This document shows, in pieces, positions 39,301 through 52,176 of a DNA stretch of 64,000 nucleotides. The position numbers were made by a program, and so were the translations under genes. How positions within the stretch are numbered: position 1 is the first letter of the stretch; each line of letters begins with the position of its first letter. The stretch lies in assembly GCF_014851395.1 (NCBI RefSeq), contig NW_024040152.1, positions 18,838,308 through 18,902,307 on the forward strand. The letters run 5' to 3'. Source of the stretch: Micropterus salmoides. Lineage: Eukaryota > Chordata > Actinopteri > Centrarchiformes > Centrarchidae. The notes below the pieces were generated by a model. The model had not been told where the DNA came from. It worked only from the letters and a program-made list of their open reading frames with translations, and made no database searches.

Positions 39301-42300
39301 ACGATTACAGCTTTCCCTCCAGGACTATTAAAATTCAATTAGAGGTCTGTGACAGAGTTGGTACTTTTTTGTTTTGTTTTGTATTGATAATGGTGTGTCT
39401 AAAAGCACTGGAAGAAATCTGCAAAGTGGACCTTGAATTTCAACTTTGTTTCTTTTCTGAAACTGCTTCTGAGGTGAAGAGTCAACCCTCAGGCTCACTG
39501 ATGTATTCACGAGTTTTACTACATCTATAAACAGTTTAAAACCTGCCTGTGAATGATTTGTACAGGTGTATAAACAGTTTTATAACACACTGTAAGGCTT
39601 TTTGACGGGCGTAACCGCATATTATTACATATTAATACTGGTATGACATACTGTGTTATCAATCAGTTATTATGTGTTTAAGCACCAGTTATGTTGGCTT
39701 AATAGGAGAAGTAATAATTAGCACCATAGTGGTGGTGGTAGTGGTAGTGGCAGTTGGCTCTGAAGTTCTCTGAATGTCTGTCTGTGTGTGTCTTCTCAGG
39801 CCTGTCCCCGGCTCTCTGTCCTCATTGCTGCACCTACGAAACAGACAGAGACAGCCTCTGCCAGCCTCCATGCCTGGAACTCTGCCAGACCCAACCATGC
39901 CTGGCTCCTCTGCTGTGCTGATGCCTGTGAGTACAAACAACGGCGCACTGAGCACATTCGCTCATGGGTGTACCCACACATGGAGAAGCAGAGTCACTCA
40001 CTTACAACAGTGTGACAACAGTGTAAAAACAGACTGCACACAAACTATGTAGGTTTGCAGTTTGGGATGTTTTCTGTCACCACTAAAATGATAAATAGAA
40101 ATAGAATAGAAAGTAGACTTTATTGTACCACTTTGGGAAACAGGGAATGATAACAACCCAGAGAAAGCTCCTCATATCAGGATTCTAATGATACAATATG
40201 TGTTCTCATTGTAATACAAGACAGCCTGTGTTTATGGTATGGGAAAAAAAACCACCCATGTTTATTAAATTAAGAGCTAAGCGATATTTGGTGAAGATTG
40301 ACGGTTCAGGAAAGGGGTGCAGGTTTGGGTGATATTTTTACACAAAACACACTTAGTGCAATTAAGGCTGTGTGTCAGGTTCTAGGCCCGAGTCTCTGTG
40401 GATGAGGGGGGGGAGCGGGGGTCAGGCAAAGGGGGTTGGTGAGGGGCCATTCCCCATGGAGACCACCACACCAATCAGAGTTCAGCAGCTGGGAGGCCAC
40501 AGCGGCTCACACATGTATGCATGCAGGCTCTCACACAAAGGTTTCTTCTTTCCTGCATATACTGCTCAGTGAGCACTGCTCACATCATCACCCTGCACAG
40601 ATGACCTCTCACTCCTGTCAGCTCAACCAGCTGATTTCCTTACATTCAGGTTTTAGTTGTGACACAGGACCACACTGACCACGGTACCTCAGAGGTACAC
40701 ACACAAAGACAGATTCTAACGCATTCATACAACTAACGCACACCTAATAACAGCTTGTTCACCTTAATAGCACATCTTGCACCAAGGGGTCTTTCTGACA
40801 CTCACTGCACTATTATCAGAAACACACACACCCTCGTTGCACCAGCTTCCTGTGTTAAGTCCCTCTCTGCTTGCTTCCTGTTTTGGGTCAGCTCCAGTTA
40901 TCATCACACAGAGCTGTGCACGGGGCAGCCTGTCATGTGAAATCAGTATCTCATGCTCTCTCATCTCATCCCCCACAGCTTACTGTGCAGGAAAATTAGT
41001 CTCACACGTTCAATGCCAAAGCTTCTTTGGTGATAGCATCTTGTTAAGACATAAAAATCCCCATGTAAAGCATAGATCAGAGCTAAATAGAAAAAGGGTT
41101 GTATTATGGGAATAATATGTATACACTTGTGAGTATGACTGATATCCTGTTGTTATACTCTTCAGATGGAGAGACAAATGTCCATGGGCTCCAATATGAT
41201 GGGTATGCAAGGACCCACCCACAGCAGCTCTTGCTCTTCCACTCACATTCCCTCCATGCACTCAGAAGCCAAACTGGTAAGTATATTATGCATGTATTCA
41301 CATGGATACATACACATTTATGCACACACATACACAAGTGCACACACTCAAGCTCAAAGTGTTGCAACCTCGCTTTTCCACTGGTCTGTGCCAGCAAAGC
41401 TGTGCTCTTAGGTCTGTGTGGATTTCATCATTTGGTGTGTAATCAAAGCTGTGTCTGAACCTGCCAGTGCAGCACTGGAGACTCTGACTGGAATAAAGAG
41501 CCCTTTATGTGGTTGTGGCTGGGCTGCCCACCGACTGCCTGATGTATATCTTAATGTACAGAACATGTTCTGTAGGTCCTGCAACTTGTTAGCACTAGTT
41601 TAACACAGCAGGGAAAAAATCAAATGACCTCATCCTTCACAAAGCAGGCAGTTAGAGCAGTGGGAATGAGACGTAGCTGTGAGAGGAGAGAGACAGAAAG
41701 GACACGGGCTTTGAAAGTTAAATAAGAATAGAAGACTGAAAGACGAAAAAGCAGAAGAGAAAGAAACCTTACACTTTTTTTTTGTTTTGCTAATACTGAT
41801 GCCAGTGACAAGCAGTATACCTTTGATTAATGTGAAATGGATGAACAGTTACACTCTAGGTGATATGAACTGATAAGTACTGTAGCAACATGACCACCAG
41901 CCAACCTTTGTTTTCAAAATAAATAACTGTCATGACTTGGATATCAAAAAAATCACACACCATAATGAAAAGTGCTGGCTGCTCTTTGCGTTTGGAAAGG
42001 TTCGCCGATAGCTCAGTTTGCTGGAGAGAAACATCTTGTTGGGGGAGGGAGTGGGGGGGGAGTAGCAGAGGTCATTAGAAGAGTTATTGCTCTGATAGAG
42101 GAGAGCGGGAGCATTCCCAGGGCATTTAATTCTCCCTCTTCCTCCTGCTCTCTCAAGATTGATCGTCTTTGTAGTCTTTTGAATCTCTTCAACTGTTCCT
42201 ATGGTAACACACTGGGGTAACACAATATTAGTGTATTAGGCTTATCTCTCCTCTGGCCGTCATCCAGACACATCTTACTCTTTTTTTTCTCCTCCTATCT

Positions 42301-45300
42301 ATGTAATTGAATTGTAAATGCTCTGTTAGGCCTCCCATAAACATATGCAGTCACTAAATGGGTACAGGCCCCTCGACCATGCAACTTTCTGGTTAGTTGG
42401 CCATTCAGACACAATGCACAGCAACCAAATGTGGATCAATTGAGATTCTGATCCCTGATGTCTGAACGCAACTGATGGAATTCCATGATTGTGGACAGAA
42501 AGTGAGAGACTAATTGTGTTATCAGGGTGCGATCTCCAGTGAGGGTTTCATAAGCATAGACGGGGTCTCTAATGTCTGTAATATCCGCGCCCGGGCCAGG
42601 TCGATAAATACGGCCTCGCTATCGGATAACTGGGCCATGATCAGGCCCATGTGTCCCCTGCGACGTTCTCAATCCGGCTCTAATCTCATTACCCCGACCA
42701 TGTTGACTTTCCACCAATGGGAAATCTCCGCACTGTAACCCCACACCCCCAAGGCACGGACCTGGATGCACTCTTGCTGCTCAACGTTTACATTGTGAGA
42801 GCGGAGAAGGGGATTGAGTGGGCCTTTGATAGACATGAAGGAAATAGAGAGACAGGCAAAGTGAGCAGGGGAGTTGAAAGGCGAGTGACAGTATTGATAT
42901 TCTGAGACACTGAAAAGTGAGTGAGAGTTTGAAATTGGAAGAATTCTTTGTGAGGGACACGACAGGACTTCTGCTCGGCCTAGTTTCCTTTGCCCCTCTG
43001 CACGCATGTATGCATGTATGCATGTATGTCCATATGTGTGCGCTTCTGATGGTTTGATATTTTGTGGTAACTGGAGGCCCTGGAAGCAGAATTAACCCTC
43101 CCCTGCCAGAGAATGCCTGCCCAGAGCATGGGCTAATGAAGGCTAATTGATTTTGTGGTGGGCCAGAGCAGCAGGGATGCCTGTCTCTGGTGTAAATAGT
43201 TAATGAGCCGAAGGACTGCTGTGGCCCCTTGGGGACTCATATCTCGCTCTAAGCTCTCTGTTTGTGCTCTCTGGATGAAAGACTGTATCTGCATCATTGC
43301 CCATTTTTGTTCTTCTCTATCTCTGATTTTCTCCTTAAGTGCCAGCATTTAAGTGGTACAGCAAAGCCTGGTGGTGTAGTAACTGACTTGTATGTTTTCC
43401 CTTATTGCTTTTAGCTTGTTGTCTGGGAGTGTTGCTGAGATTGCAATGTTTTATTAGTTTTGGTTCAAGTATTTTTCTTCTTGTGAAGGACTGGGTGCTC
43501 ATGGTACCGGGTGTGGTTGTGTTCTGCTCTGTTGTGGTCTTGGGAATAGAATGGTGCGTGTTGTGTGCTGGAGGTTGTGGGATAGTTGACCCTCACAGCA
43601 TAGAGGAAACGCTGCAGAGAGGAGGCCAAGTTCCACAGCACGCCGGCCAAAGCATTACATCAAGGCTCACAGCCAGTCCTCCACAGGGCCTTGCGAACAG
43701 TCATACACACGCACACACGGACTGGTCCAGCTCTGTGTCATCCTCCTCGCATGGTGTCACAGCCACAGGCATTCATACACGTAGGGACAGTCAGGTTCTT
43801 AAAAACAAGTGACAAATGAGATGTACACACATGCACAGAACACATGCACATATGTGGAGCAGGGATGAAAGAGAACTAGAATATTTTACTCAAGTAAAAG
43901 TACTGTTACTCACAAAAGTAAAAATAAAATAACTAAAAATGTACATAGATAAAGGTAATGGGGATGGGGGGTGATGGGGTGATAATGCTAACTTTAACCC
44001 ATAATGACATAACATTGCCGTACTGTTCACAAACTGCTATGCCAAACTTCCCAGGAATGACTGCACCTATCACCCCCTGACACTCAGCCAGTAAACATTT
44101 ACATTTAGAACATGTACGTTCAATGTGTCAGCTCTCAGGACACAGACTACACAAAAAACAACAACTTTATTACAGTAATGAGAATAAACGTAATTTGTTA
44201 CTTCCACCCATGACGTTGGAGATTCACATACTGTACTATATAAACGCATACGTGCATACGTGCATACTGGCATACGTCCACTGTATTGTCCTCTGAAAAC
44301 CTTCCTCTCTTGCTCAGATGGTTTGATATTGTTGTTTGTATGATGAAAGACTTTTATTTTCATTTGTCATCTGTAACAAGGGAAGTCCAAACAAACCCTT
44401 ATCAAGCTGGTTCTAAATGACATCTGCAAGTCCCAACTATGGGACATGACTCAGCTCATGTCAGTGGGACCCTTTTTTTAAAGTGGTAGAATTCAGCATT
44501 GTTTTTGTGTCCCTTTTAAATGAGCTCCATGCTTTCCGCACATCCTGCTTGCCTGCTAATGTCAGACAAAGGGGCCCGTGTATGAAAATGTGTTACTTAT
44601 TATCTCCCAATTATCTATTGTTTACATTGTTACTAAGGACAATAAATTTGTCACTAAGCATCAGGCTAGGTGCTGAGTTTTTTATGAGGTAAACAATACT
44701 ATATGTTCCTTCACTGCAGCTCTCTTGGCTGCGGAGCTGGCACTAAATGGGTGGATGACATAATTCCTGGCATGCTCTAAATGTACTCCTTTTTACTTGG
44801 GGAGGGAAAAAAACAGTGTGTCTCTTAAAGAAACATTTCATAGGACACAGGAGGACCAATAATCAAAGTGTTTCTGTAGCTTTTTACATTTAATTTACAC
44901 AACCTTTGCTGTTCTTATGTTTCAGTATAGTTACAGACTTGCAACAGGCGTTCGGCCTAATAGGCTTAAATATAATAAAGTTTTGCCCTAAACACAAACA
45001 ACATTTGAAAGTTACATGCATATTCTGTTCAGAAAATCCAAAAAAAGAAAACTTGTGAAGCAGCAACAGATGTGTCAGTTTTCAATTCTGCTACACTGTG
45101 ATTGATTGAGAGATTAGCTCAGTATGAAGTAATTTGTAAGCAGTTAAACCATTAGCATACATGGTAAGCCTATTACGTGTTCCATTCATTTTCCTCCACC
45201 GTAGTAGGGGAGCACCTCTGGCTAAACCTCTTGTTGTGAGGAGGAGCAGCACACACAATAGGAGTCTTACTCCAGGTTTTGTAAGCAACATCTGTATGAA

Positions 45301-46674
45301 TGGTGGCATTGTCAGGGTATGATGTCATTGGAGAGGGACGGTGAGCTAAGAACACAGCTGAATCTGCAGGCTGCTTCGCTGAGCTCCAGAAAACGTGTAT
45401 GTGCACTGTATATGTTTGCGTGCATGCTCACTATTATGTGTGCAAATGGCTCGCTTTCAGTTCACTGGCACCCTCTCTGGCAATCATTGTCCATGGAGTC
45501 AAAACACATCTGTGGACTAAGTGGGGCAAACTATGAAGTTAAAGTGTGCACATAGTATTTGATACAGATCTCATACACACATATGTGTGATTAGTAAAGT
45601 AAACATGTGGATGTGCAATATACAGCAGTCAAACAAGGACACAGGACGCAAGACACAGCAATATAAGCTGAGATACAATTTTGCATAGAGAGAGCAGACA
45701 ATGTCGATGTTTTGGATGCAAAGAAGGTTTTGTTGATGATAAACGTATGCTGTTTGTCTTTATTGCTATGGAGGCAAGGGGTTTCAGCAGAGTGGAGTGC
45801 AGAACTGAGGAGCTGCTGGAGGAGTCTGCCAGTTTATCAGTGTTGGACACAGACCATAGAGGGGCCCCTCTCTCACAGCTTCCACTCTGTTGCCAGTGCC
45901 AAAGTGTTTGGTTTGTCTTAACAGAGACATACTGTATATAGTAATAGTAAGTCAAAGGTAAATGGACATGTTTCAAGATGTTCTGTCTCTCATTTGACGG
46001 GCTTTGTTAGTCCTATTCACCTTTGTTGTAATAATGAACAATGTGTTCAACCACAATCGCCCCATTTATACACATGGCTTTCACGGGTTAATGTATGCCA
46101 TTAACACAGTGGGGTCTGCATCTTTAGCTCCACATGCATCACTGCTGAACTATAGAATAATATTAGACCTTGTTTATATATATTTGCTAAACACAATCAG
46201 CAATAATATGCAGTTTTCACATTAGAGAGTAAACCTGGCAAGCAATGTGATATAATTTGTAAGATTTATTTTCTTTTCGACATTATTAAATAGCACTTTA
46301 TACAACAGCCCCTTCTGTGATCATGTTCAAGTAACTATTAAGACTTGGAAGAGCAGAATTTATGGAGGCAAACGCTAGAAGCCACTGCCATTGTCTACTA
46401 TAAAGTTATATTAAAAAAACTGTAATCATTCTATTGTACTTAGATTGTAAATTTGTAGTTAACCCCATGTCAGAAATAGGGTTTTGAAACCAGGTCAAAT
46501 TACCTGCTTTGAGCCATTTAGAGTAACATCCGGACAGGTAACGGTCCGTCAGTTGAACATTGATAAAAAGCAAACAAACTTTTAAAGCTGAGAGTTAAAA
46601 GTTGACATTGTTAAGCTAATATACATAAAATTCTTTAAGGACTGTGTGTACAGGTACATTTATATTTGCGTGGT

Positions 46675-46715
<41 letters not shown>

Positions 46716-48126
46716 GTGTGTGCTTGTATGCCTAACCCTCTGCATGTCTCTGTGTGGTTGGGGTTACAGACGAGGGTAGCAGTTGTGACCTAGAGTGTCG
46801 CATCTGTTTGTCTTTGGATGACTGCGTGTTGTTTTAGCTGTGCTGATGGGAGGTGTATGTGAAGGCCATTTGGTCATGGTTCAGGGCCCGTGAATGGGAC
46901 GGGGCTCCGGTAGAGCCAAGCTTGGGTAAACCTGCTGCCATCACCACACGAGCCAGAATTAACTGGTCCAGCCACCATGAGCCCCCCTGGAGCCTCTGAG
47001 CAGTGAACTAGATACTCACTGGACTCCAAAATAACTGGAGGGGTGATTGGAAAAGTCTGTTGGGTCAGAGATTTTCAGTCTGATAAAGTGTAGTCAATAC
47101 TGACCAGTTAGGTCACTACCTCATCTCTCAAACCAATTAATACTTACAGGTTAATCTTGAAAACTTTTATTTTCTACGTGTCCTTGTTTGTTCTAAGCAT
47201 GGTGATCAGGGTTAACAACCTTCCTCTTTTTACACTTCTCTTCTTCAAAAGGAGAAGCGATTGCTCCTCAGTCATTTTCAAATGTTGGAGCATTTGAAAA
47301 TGACTGGTGTCTTAAGAATGTGTGATCCTAATCCAAATCCAAATATATTGTTGATACAATAAATATAATAGTATTAATTATGACAAGACAAGGTCTAAAT
47401 GAAACCTCCAAACTGTGAGTTAAGGGGAAGTTAAGGATCCTGCTTCAGCCAAAATACACAAGAATCTGACGTTGGTTATTTTAAGCCTCTTTGAAATTAT
47501 GTTTAATTCAAGTCATCATATTTCAAGTTACTTTAATTATCATGATGACACAGAACTTGCCTGTTGCTTTTGATGCCACAAATTGAGACATATGTTAGTG
47601 TTTATTATTGTATTCACACTCTGTCTGTCTCTCTCACGCATTCTCTGCATTCAAAATTGTGGCAGTGGGTGTAGTGATAACAATGTAGGCTGCACTAGAG
47701 CAGGGCTTTACAATAGAGGGAACAGTGGGGATATACAGACTGGAGTCAGGGGCCCATCCATTAGCTTGACAGAGTGGAGAAGCTGCCAAGAGTATGAGCG
47801 CATGCTTTGGAGCATGCTCCTCAGTGGGCGTGTGTCTAACTGCGCCCGTACTGCCACGGTTCCTCCGAGCACCACCAGAGCGTCGGCTCTGGCCAGTGGC
47901 CTATGTCCATCTCACCGTCTGTGTCTGGAAGGAACCACAGGGAGGCTCTGTTCAGCCCGGCTCTGATCAGCTTGGCCCAGAACCTGAGAGAAGACGGGGG
48001 GGGGGGCGACATTACAGCCCAGCTCTCCCATCAGACTGTCTGCCTTGCCGTTCCCTGAGGAAATCAGTTTAACAGTCCCCAGATCTTGGCAAGCAAAGGG
48101 AGAGGGGGTGGAGGAACAAGGAAGAG

Positions 48127-48171
<45 letters not shown>

Positions 48172-51100
48172 GGGGGGGGGGAAGGGGGATGTTACTGCTT
48201 CTCTGGGCGAGAGGGAAATCTAATAAAATTGAACTAATGGGGGTTTGGAGTTTTAGGGCACAGAGAGTGGGTTTAGCCGACAGGCACCGGTGGGTAGTGC
48301 TGGTGGTGGAGATGAGGAGGATGGAATTAGATCCTCTGAGTGCTTGGCAAAGCAGCAGAGCCAAAGTCCTGCTTTCAGCTGCAGATGGCGAACCTGTGTC
48401 GGGTTTAGAGCGCGAGTTAGGGGGCCACAAAAAATACTGCCAGGAAAATGACAGCTGTGATATATTATGCAATTTGAAAATACTGTGTGCGTACACATTG
48501 ATCACTGTGCTGGTGTTGTGTTAACAAAAGGCTGTACGACACAGACAGAAGCTTTAATGTTTCTCAGTGGACTCTTTAATTTGAAGCGGAAGATCTCCAT
48601 TTAAAACCGTGATCTTTTTGCACTTAAACTATGACTCTGCAGACTAGTTAAATCTTTCTAACCTACTGTGAGGCGCCTGAGGGCCACAGGTCCCCTGATA
48701 GTACACTGCTCCACTTTTAAGGGGAATAAAAGTGCTCACCCTGACCTCACTGGGTTTGATTTACCCATCCTGAGGCGGGTGTGGTCTCCTCCCTTTGTAC
48801 CTGCTCCGTGCTCTTGCTTCCTCCACCCAGGGTTAATAGATATGAAGTCATCTGGCGAGGAGAAACCTGAGTGTGTTCTCAGGATGTGCCCAGAGCACTC
48901 ACAGGGACATCACTCAAAGCCCACCGTGTCAGAGAGGAAGCAGCCATTAATAAATATCATTAATGGGTGATCACCTGGTATCTGTGAAACCACATAAATG
49001 AGAGACCTAAAAAAAAGAGTGGGAGTGGAGAGATCAGGGGGCAAAGGTCTGCGAGGTGACAGTCCCCCTCTGGGCAAAAGGCTGAATCAGGGATGGTGTT
49101 TTAACAATGGGAAATCAATAGGCTTACTACTTTAAGTACACTTACAGAATGCATGAAATGTAGCGTCAAATGCATTACATAAATATAGGCTGCTAGTTTA
49201 TAGATTTATCCTGGTAGAAGCTGACATGTCTTTGTGGTGTCATGGACTGCTCATCCTCTTGTTGTGTCTTTGCTGTGTTTTTCCAATTTCCCACAACAGC
49301 GAGGCAGACAGTGGTAGGACAGACTGTGCCATCCCATCTGTGTGTGCTCTGTACTGCCACAGGCTAACACCTGCACTGATTTAATGACTGTTTGCTGCAG
49401 CGACCATGTTGCTGCAGGAGAAATGTATACGTATGTGTGTGTGTTATTAGAGTAAAATGCATGTGGTAGTTAAGTTCTTGTGCTCAGCACAGTCTGGGGA
49501 AATACAACCATGTGTTAAAGAGTCATTAGGGAGCTGATGAAGGTGTTTAAGAATCACAGCCTGCTCATCATCGCTCTGCTAACGTCCCGTAGCTGCGTCA
49601 CTGTGGTTCTGGATACAAAGACTTAAGTTTTGGCCGAGCTGGGTTTAACTTAGATGGAGTCTCTACTCCAGATGGAGCAGTAGCAGGCACTTGTGCAGCT
49701 TCAGGAATAAGTGTATTTCACGGTAAGAGTTTTCTCTTTTGACACAATGCCATGGCTTTTTCTTTAAACTCTACTATTTAATTTGAGTGTGTTGATATAA
49801 TGCCTGACACTTATTTAAGTGGTCAGTTGTTTTTTCTTGCTGTATGTTCATTTATCTCTTGGATCTGTTTGTTATGTGGGGTAAGCTTGGCTTCAGACAT
49901 GTTGTCTTGGTTGGGGCAATATAAATATTAACCTGGGTTGCATCAAATTTTATTTGGTGAAACCAGTGTGATCTTCACTGTGTGCATAGTCCTTTTTTTT
50001 CTTTCTTTGTTTTGTCTGCATCCTGTTTATAACATCACCAATGAGGGTTCCCTGAGTGGCCCCTCGGCTCTTTGACCTGCCTGCGTACTCTGACACTCTT
50101 GGGCCTCCTCGAATGCAGGCTAATTCAATTAATAAACAGATAGTGCTGCACTGCCAGCTGGAAAGCTCTCAGAGACACTGATAAATGAGCACTCGTTGTC
50201 TTGGGTTGATGGTGTGTGGGGAGGAGACTTTAGAAGCCATCTAATCTCCCCTCTCTCCCCTCTCTCACTCTCTCTCTGTCCCACTTCAACTCCCTTTTAC
50301 CCTTTCTGTCCTTCTCCCCCGGCGCCTAGTTGGCAGGGAGTCAGGCAGCCCCAGATGCGCATCTTACTCACGCACACAGACAACTTTACTAGGGCCTCAG
50401 AAACATCAGGTGATTGCCTGCTCTGTGACTTAAGTGGCAGGAGATTGTCAAACCCTGATTGGTTTTCTTCTTTCACAAGGGGGGTGGGCCTCACCTCCCG
50501 GGTGCTGACTGACAGTCAGCGCTGTCAGCCTCAGAATTCATCCTGTGAAACACGGAAGACGTCCTTGTCAACACCAGTGACTATGATTGAGATCTGTAAG
50601 CTTGTTTAAATGCATTTTCTGTTTAAGTTGCATGTCAACTAGCTGTTTGTTATTTCTGCATGTTTAGACCATGCCCAGATAGATATCCAGTACATAAACT
50701 GTCAGCATATACAGACTGTAACTTAAATAGTAACAATGAGAAATAACAACATCTTAAACTAAGTCAGAGTCTTCCTCATTGCTGCATGTTGTAAGTCTCA
50801 GTGTGACTGTGATGTTGTGGACAGCTGCAGGCCTGTGTCCGCCCGCTGTGTGTTAGTGTAGAGCCTGCGGTATTTTAACCCCTGTCTCCCTGGTCACAAA
50901 GAAGAAGGGCTGTGGCCCCTGAGAGCTGTGCTGACGAGCTGTGGTGATGGCGATGAAGGGGGGGGTTAGGGTGATAAGCTGAAGGAGATAAACATTAAGA
51001 GAGCAAATTTAAAATAACATTCATAATGAGGGCCAATAGACAAAAACAAAATCATGTAGCTCCAGAAATGTAGTGCTGTTTCACTATGTCAGGCATCCCT

Positions 51101-52143
51101 GAAAGCCAAAACAGGCTTGGCAAGGTTGTAATTTCACTGTGCCGGTTTCATGTACAGATCACACGTACTGTGTATGGAAAGCCAAGTGAAGACACTAGAC
51201 TACAAACACATATATGCCTTTTGTAAATATAATACAAACCTAAAGGGTATGCTATTTTTTGACTGTCCCACTTCCAAAATGATTTATTTGACTGTATCTC
51301 CTCCCTCCTGGTAAAAAGCTTTCCACTCGTGGACAGTGTGAGAGAGGAGTGGAGGGCTGATGTTGTGTTGTGGTCGTGTTCTAGCGTTGTGATCCAGACC
51401 AGCTGGATGCCATTCCCTATGGGAATCATGAATGTGAAGCTTGTTAAAAGATATGGAGCCCTGGACACGGCGTGGACTTACTGACAGCAGCTGGGAGAAG
51501 GGGGAAGGGAGCTGAGAGAGGAAAGAGCACTGGGAAAGAGAATAAAAAACTTTGTGGAATTCACAACAGTAGCCTTGAAAGGAACGCCTTTGTTTTCAGT
51601 TTTGCTGCTAGCGTCTTGCTAAAAGTGACAAGTAGACTAATTACAGACTAAGACTGGACTTTATTTAAGTTCATTAAAGTATTTATTCATGTCAGCAGTG
51701 CACTGTGTAAAAATACGTGCGTTAATGAAAGTTCCAACACTCTCTCAACCTTTTATTCCTAAAGGGGTTTCAAAAGTCATGAAAGGGTTCAGACATTGAT
51801 TTCTTTTATTTTGTCTAGGTTTCTGTACAACAGATGAAGCCTGAAACATATTTTGGCACTTGTATGTTTGGAGTAGGATTTTTTCCTGGTCTTGTGGTTG
51901 TCTTTATGTGATGCCCAGAAAAACAGACTCTTGAGGAGGGGTGTATTCAGTAAACACGAACACAAACGTACCTTGAGAGTGCCTCTCTCTGGTCTCCCTT
52001 CCAGGCCGCTCAGAGAGACTTGCTCAGTCAGGGTTAAGTAGACCACATGGTTAAAGCAACAAACCTCCTGCTGGGTCAACAGCAATGGAGCAGTCTGAGG
52101 CTCACACCTTGCCAGCAAGCTCATCTCACGGGCAGACATCCAG

Positions 52144-52176
<33 letters not shown>

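Larger units (their letters stand above)
30422..39799 (+). other. creb5: creb5 intron 5
   Basis: A 9.4-kb intron with no exon recognised. It holds purine-rich DNA from about 34,090 to 34,800, including a degenerate tandem repeat, a CT-rich run near 35,785-35,815 and a CA microsatellite at 36368-36390. Human CREB5 has alternative first exons in this part of the gene; I looked for one but could not support any here. Confidence 0.55.

Noticed and set aside
30422..39799. Alternative internal first exon of creb5, as reported for mammals
   Set aside because: No open start with a donor in the right phase and similarity to the mammalian alternative N-terminus could be found by eye.
42514..42738. Hidden exon in the CpG-bearing block of intron 7
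   Set aside because: The 74-codon frame has no flanking splice pair in phase, and creb5 coding is already continuous without it.
47912..48524. 197-codon minus-strand and 159-codon plus-strand open frames
   Set aside because: Both run through the (GA)n-(G)21 tract, which gives low-complexity Ser/Leu/Pro or Arg/Glu/Gly runs. No domain or splice context supports a gene.
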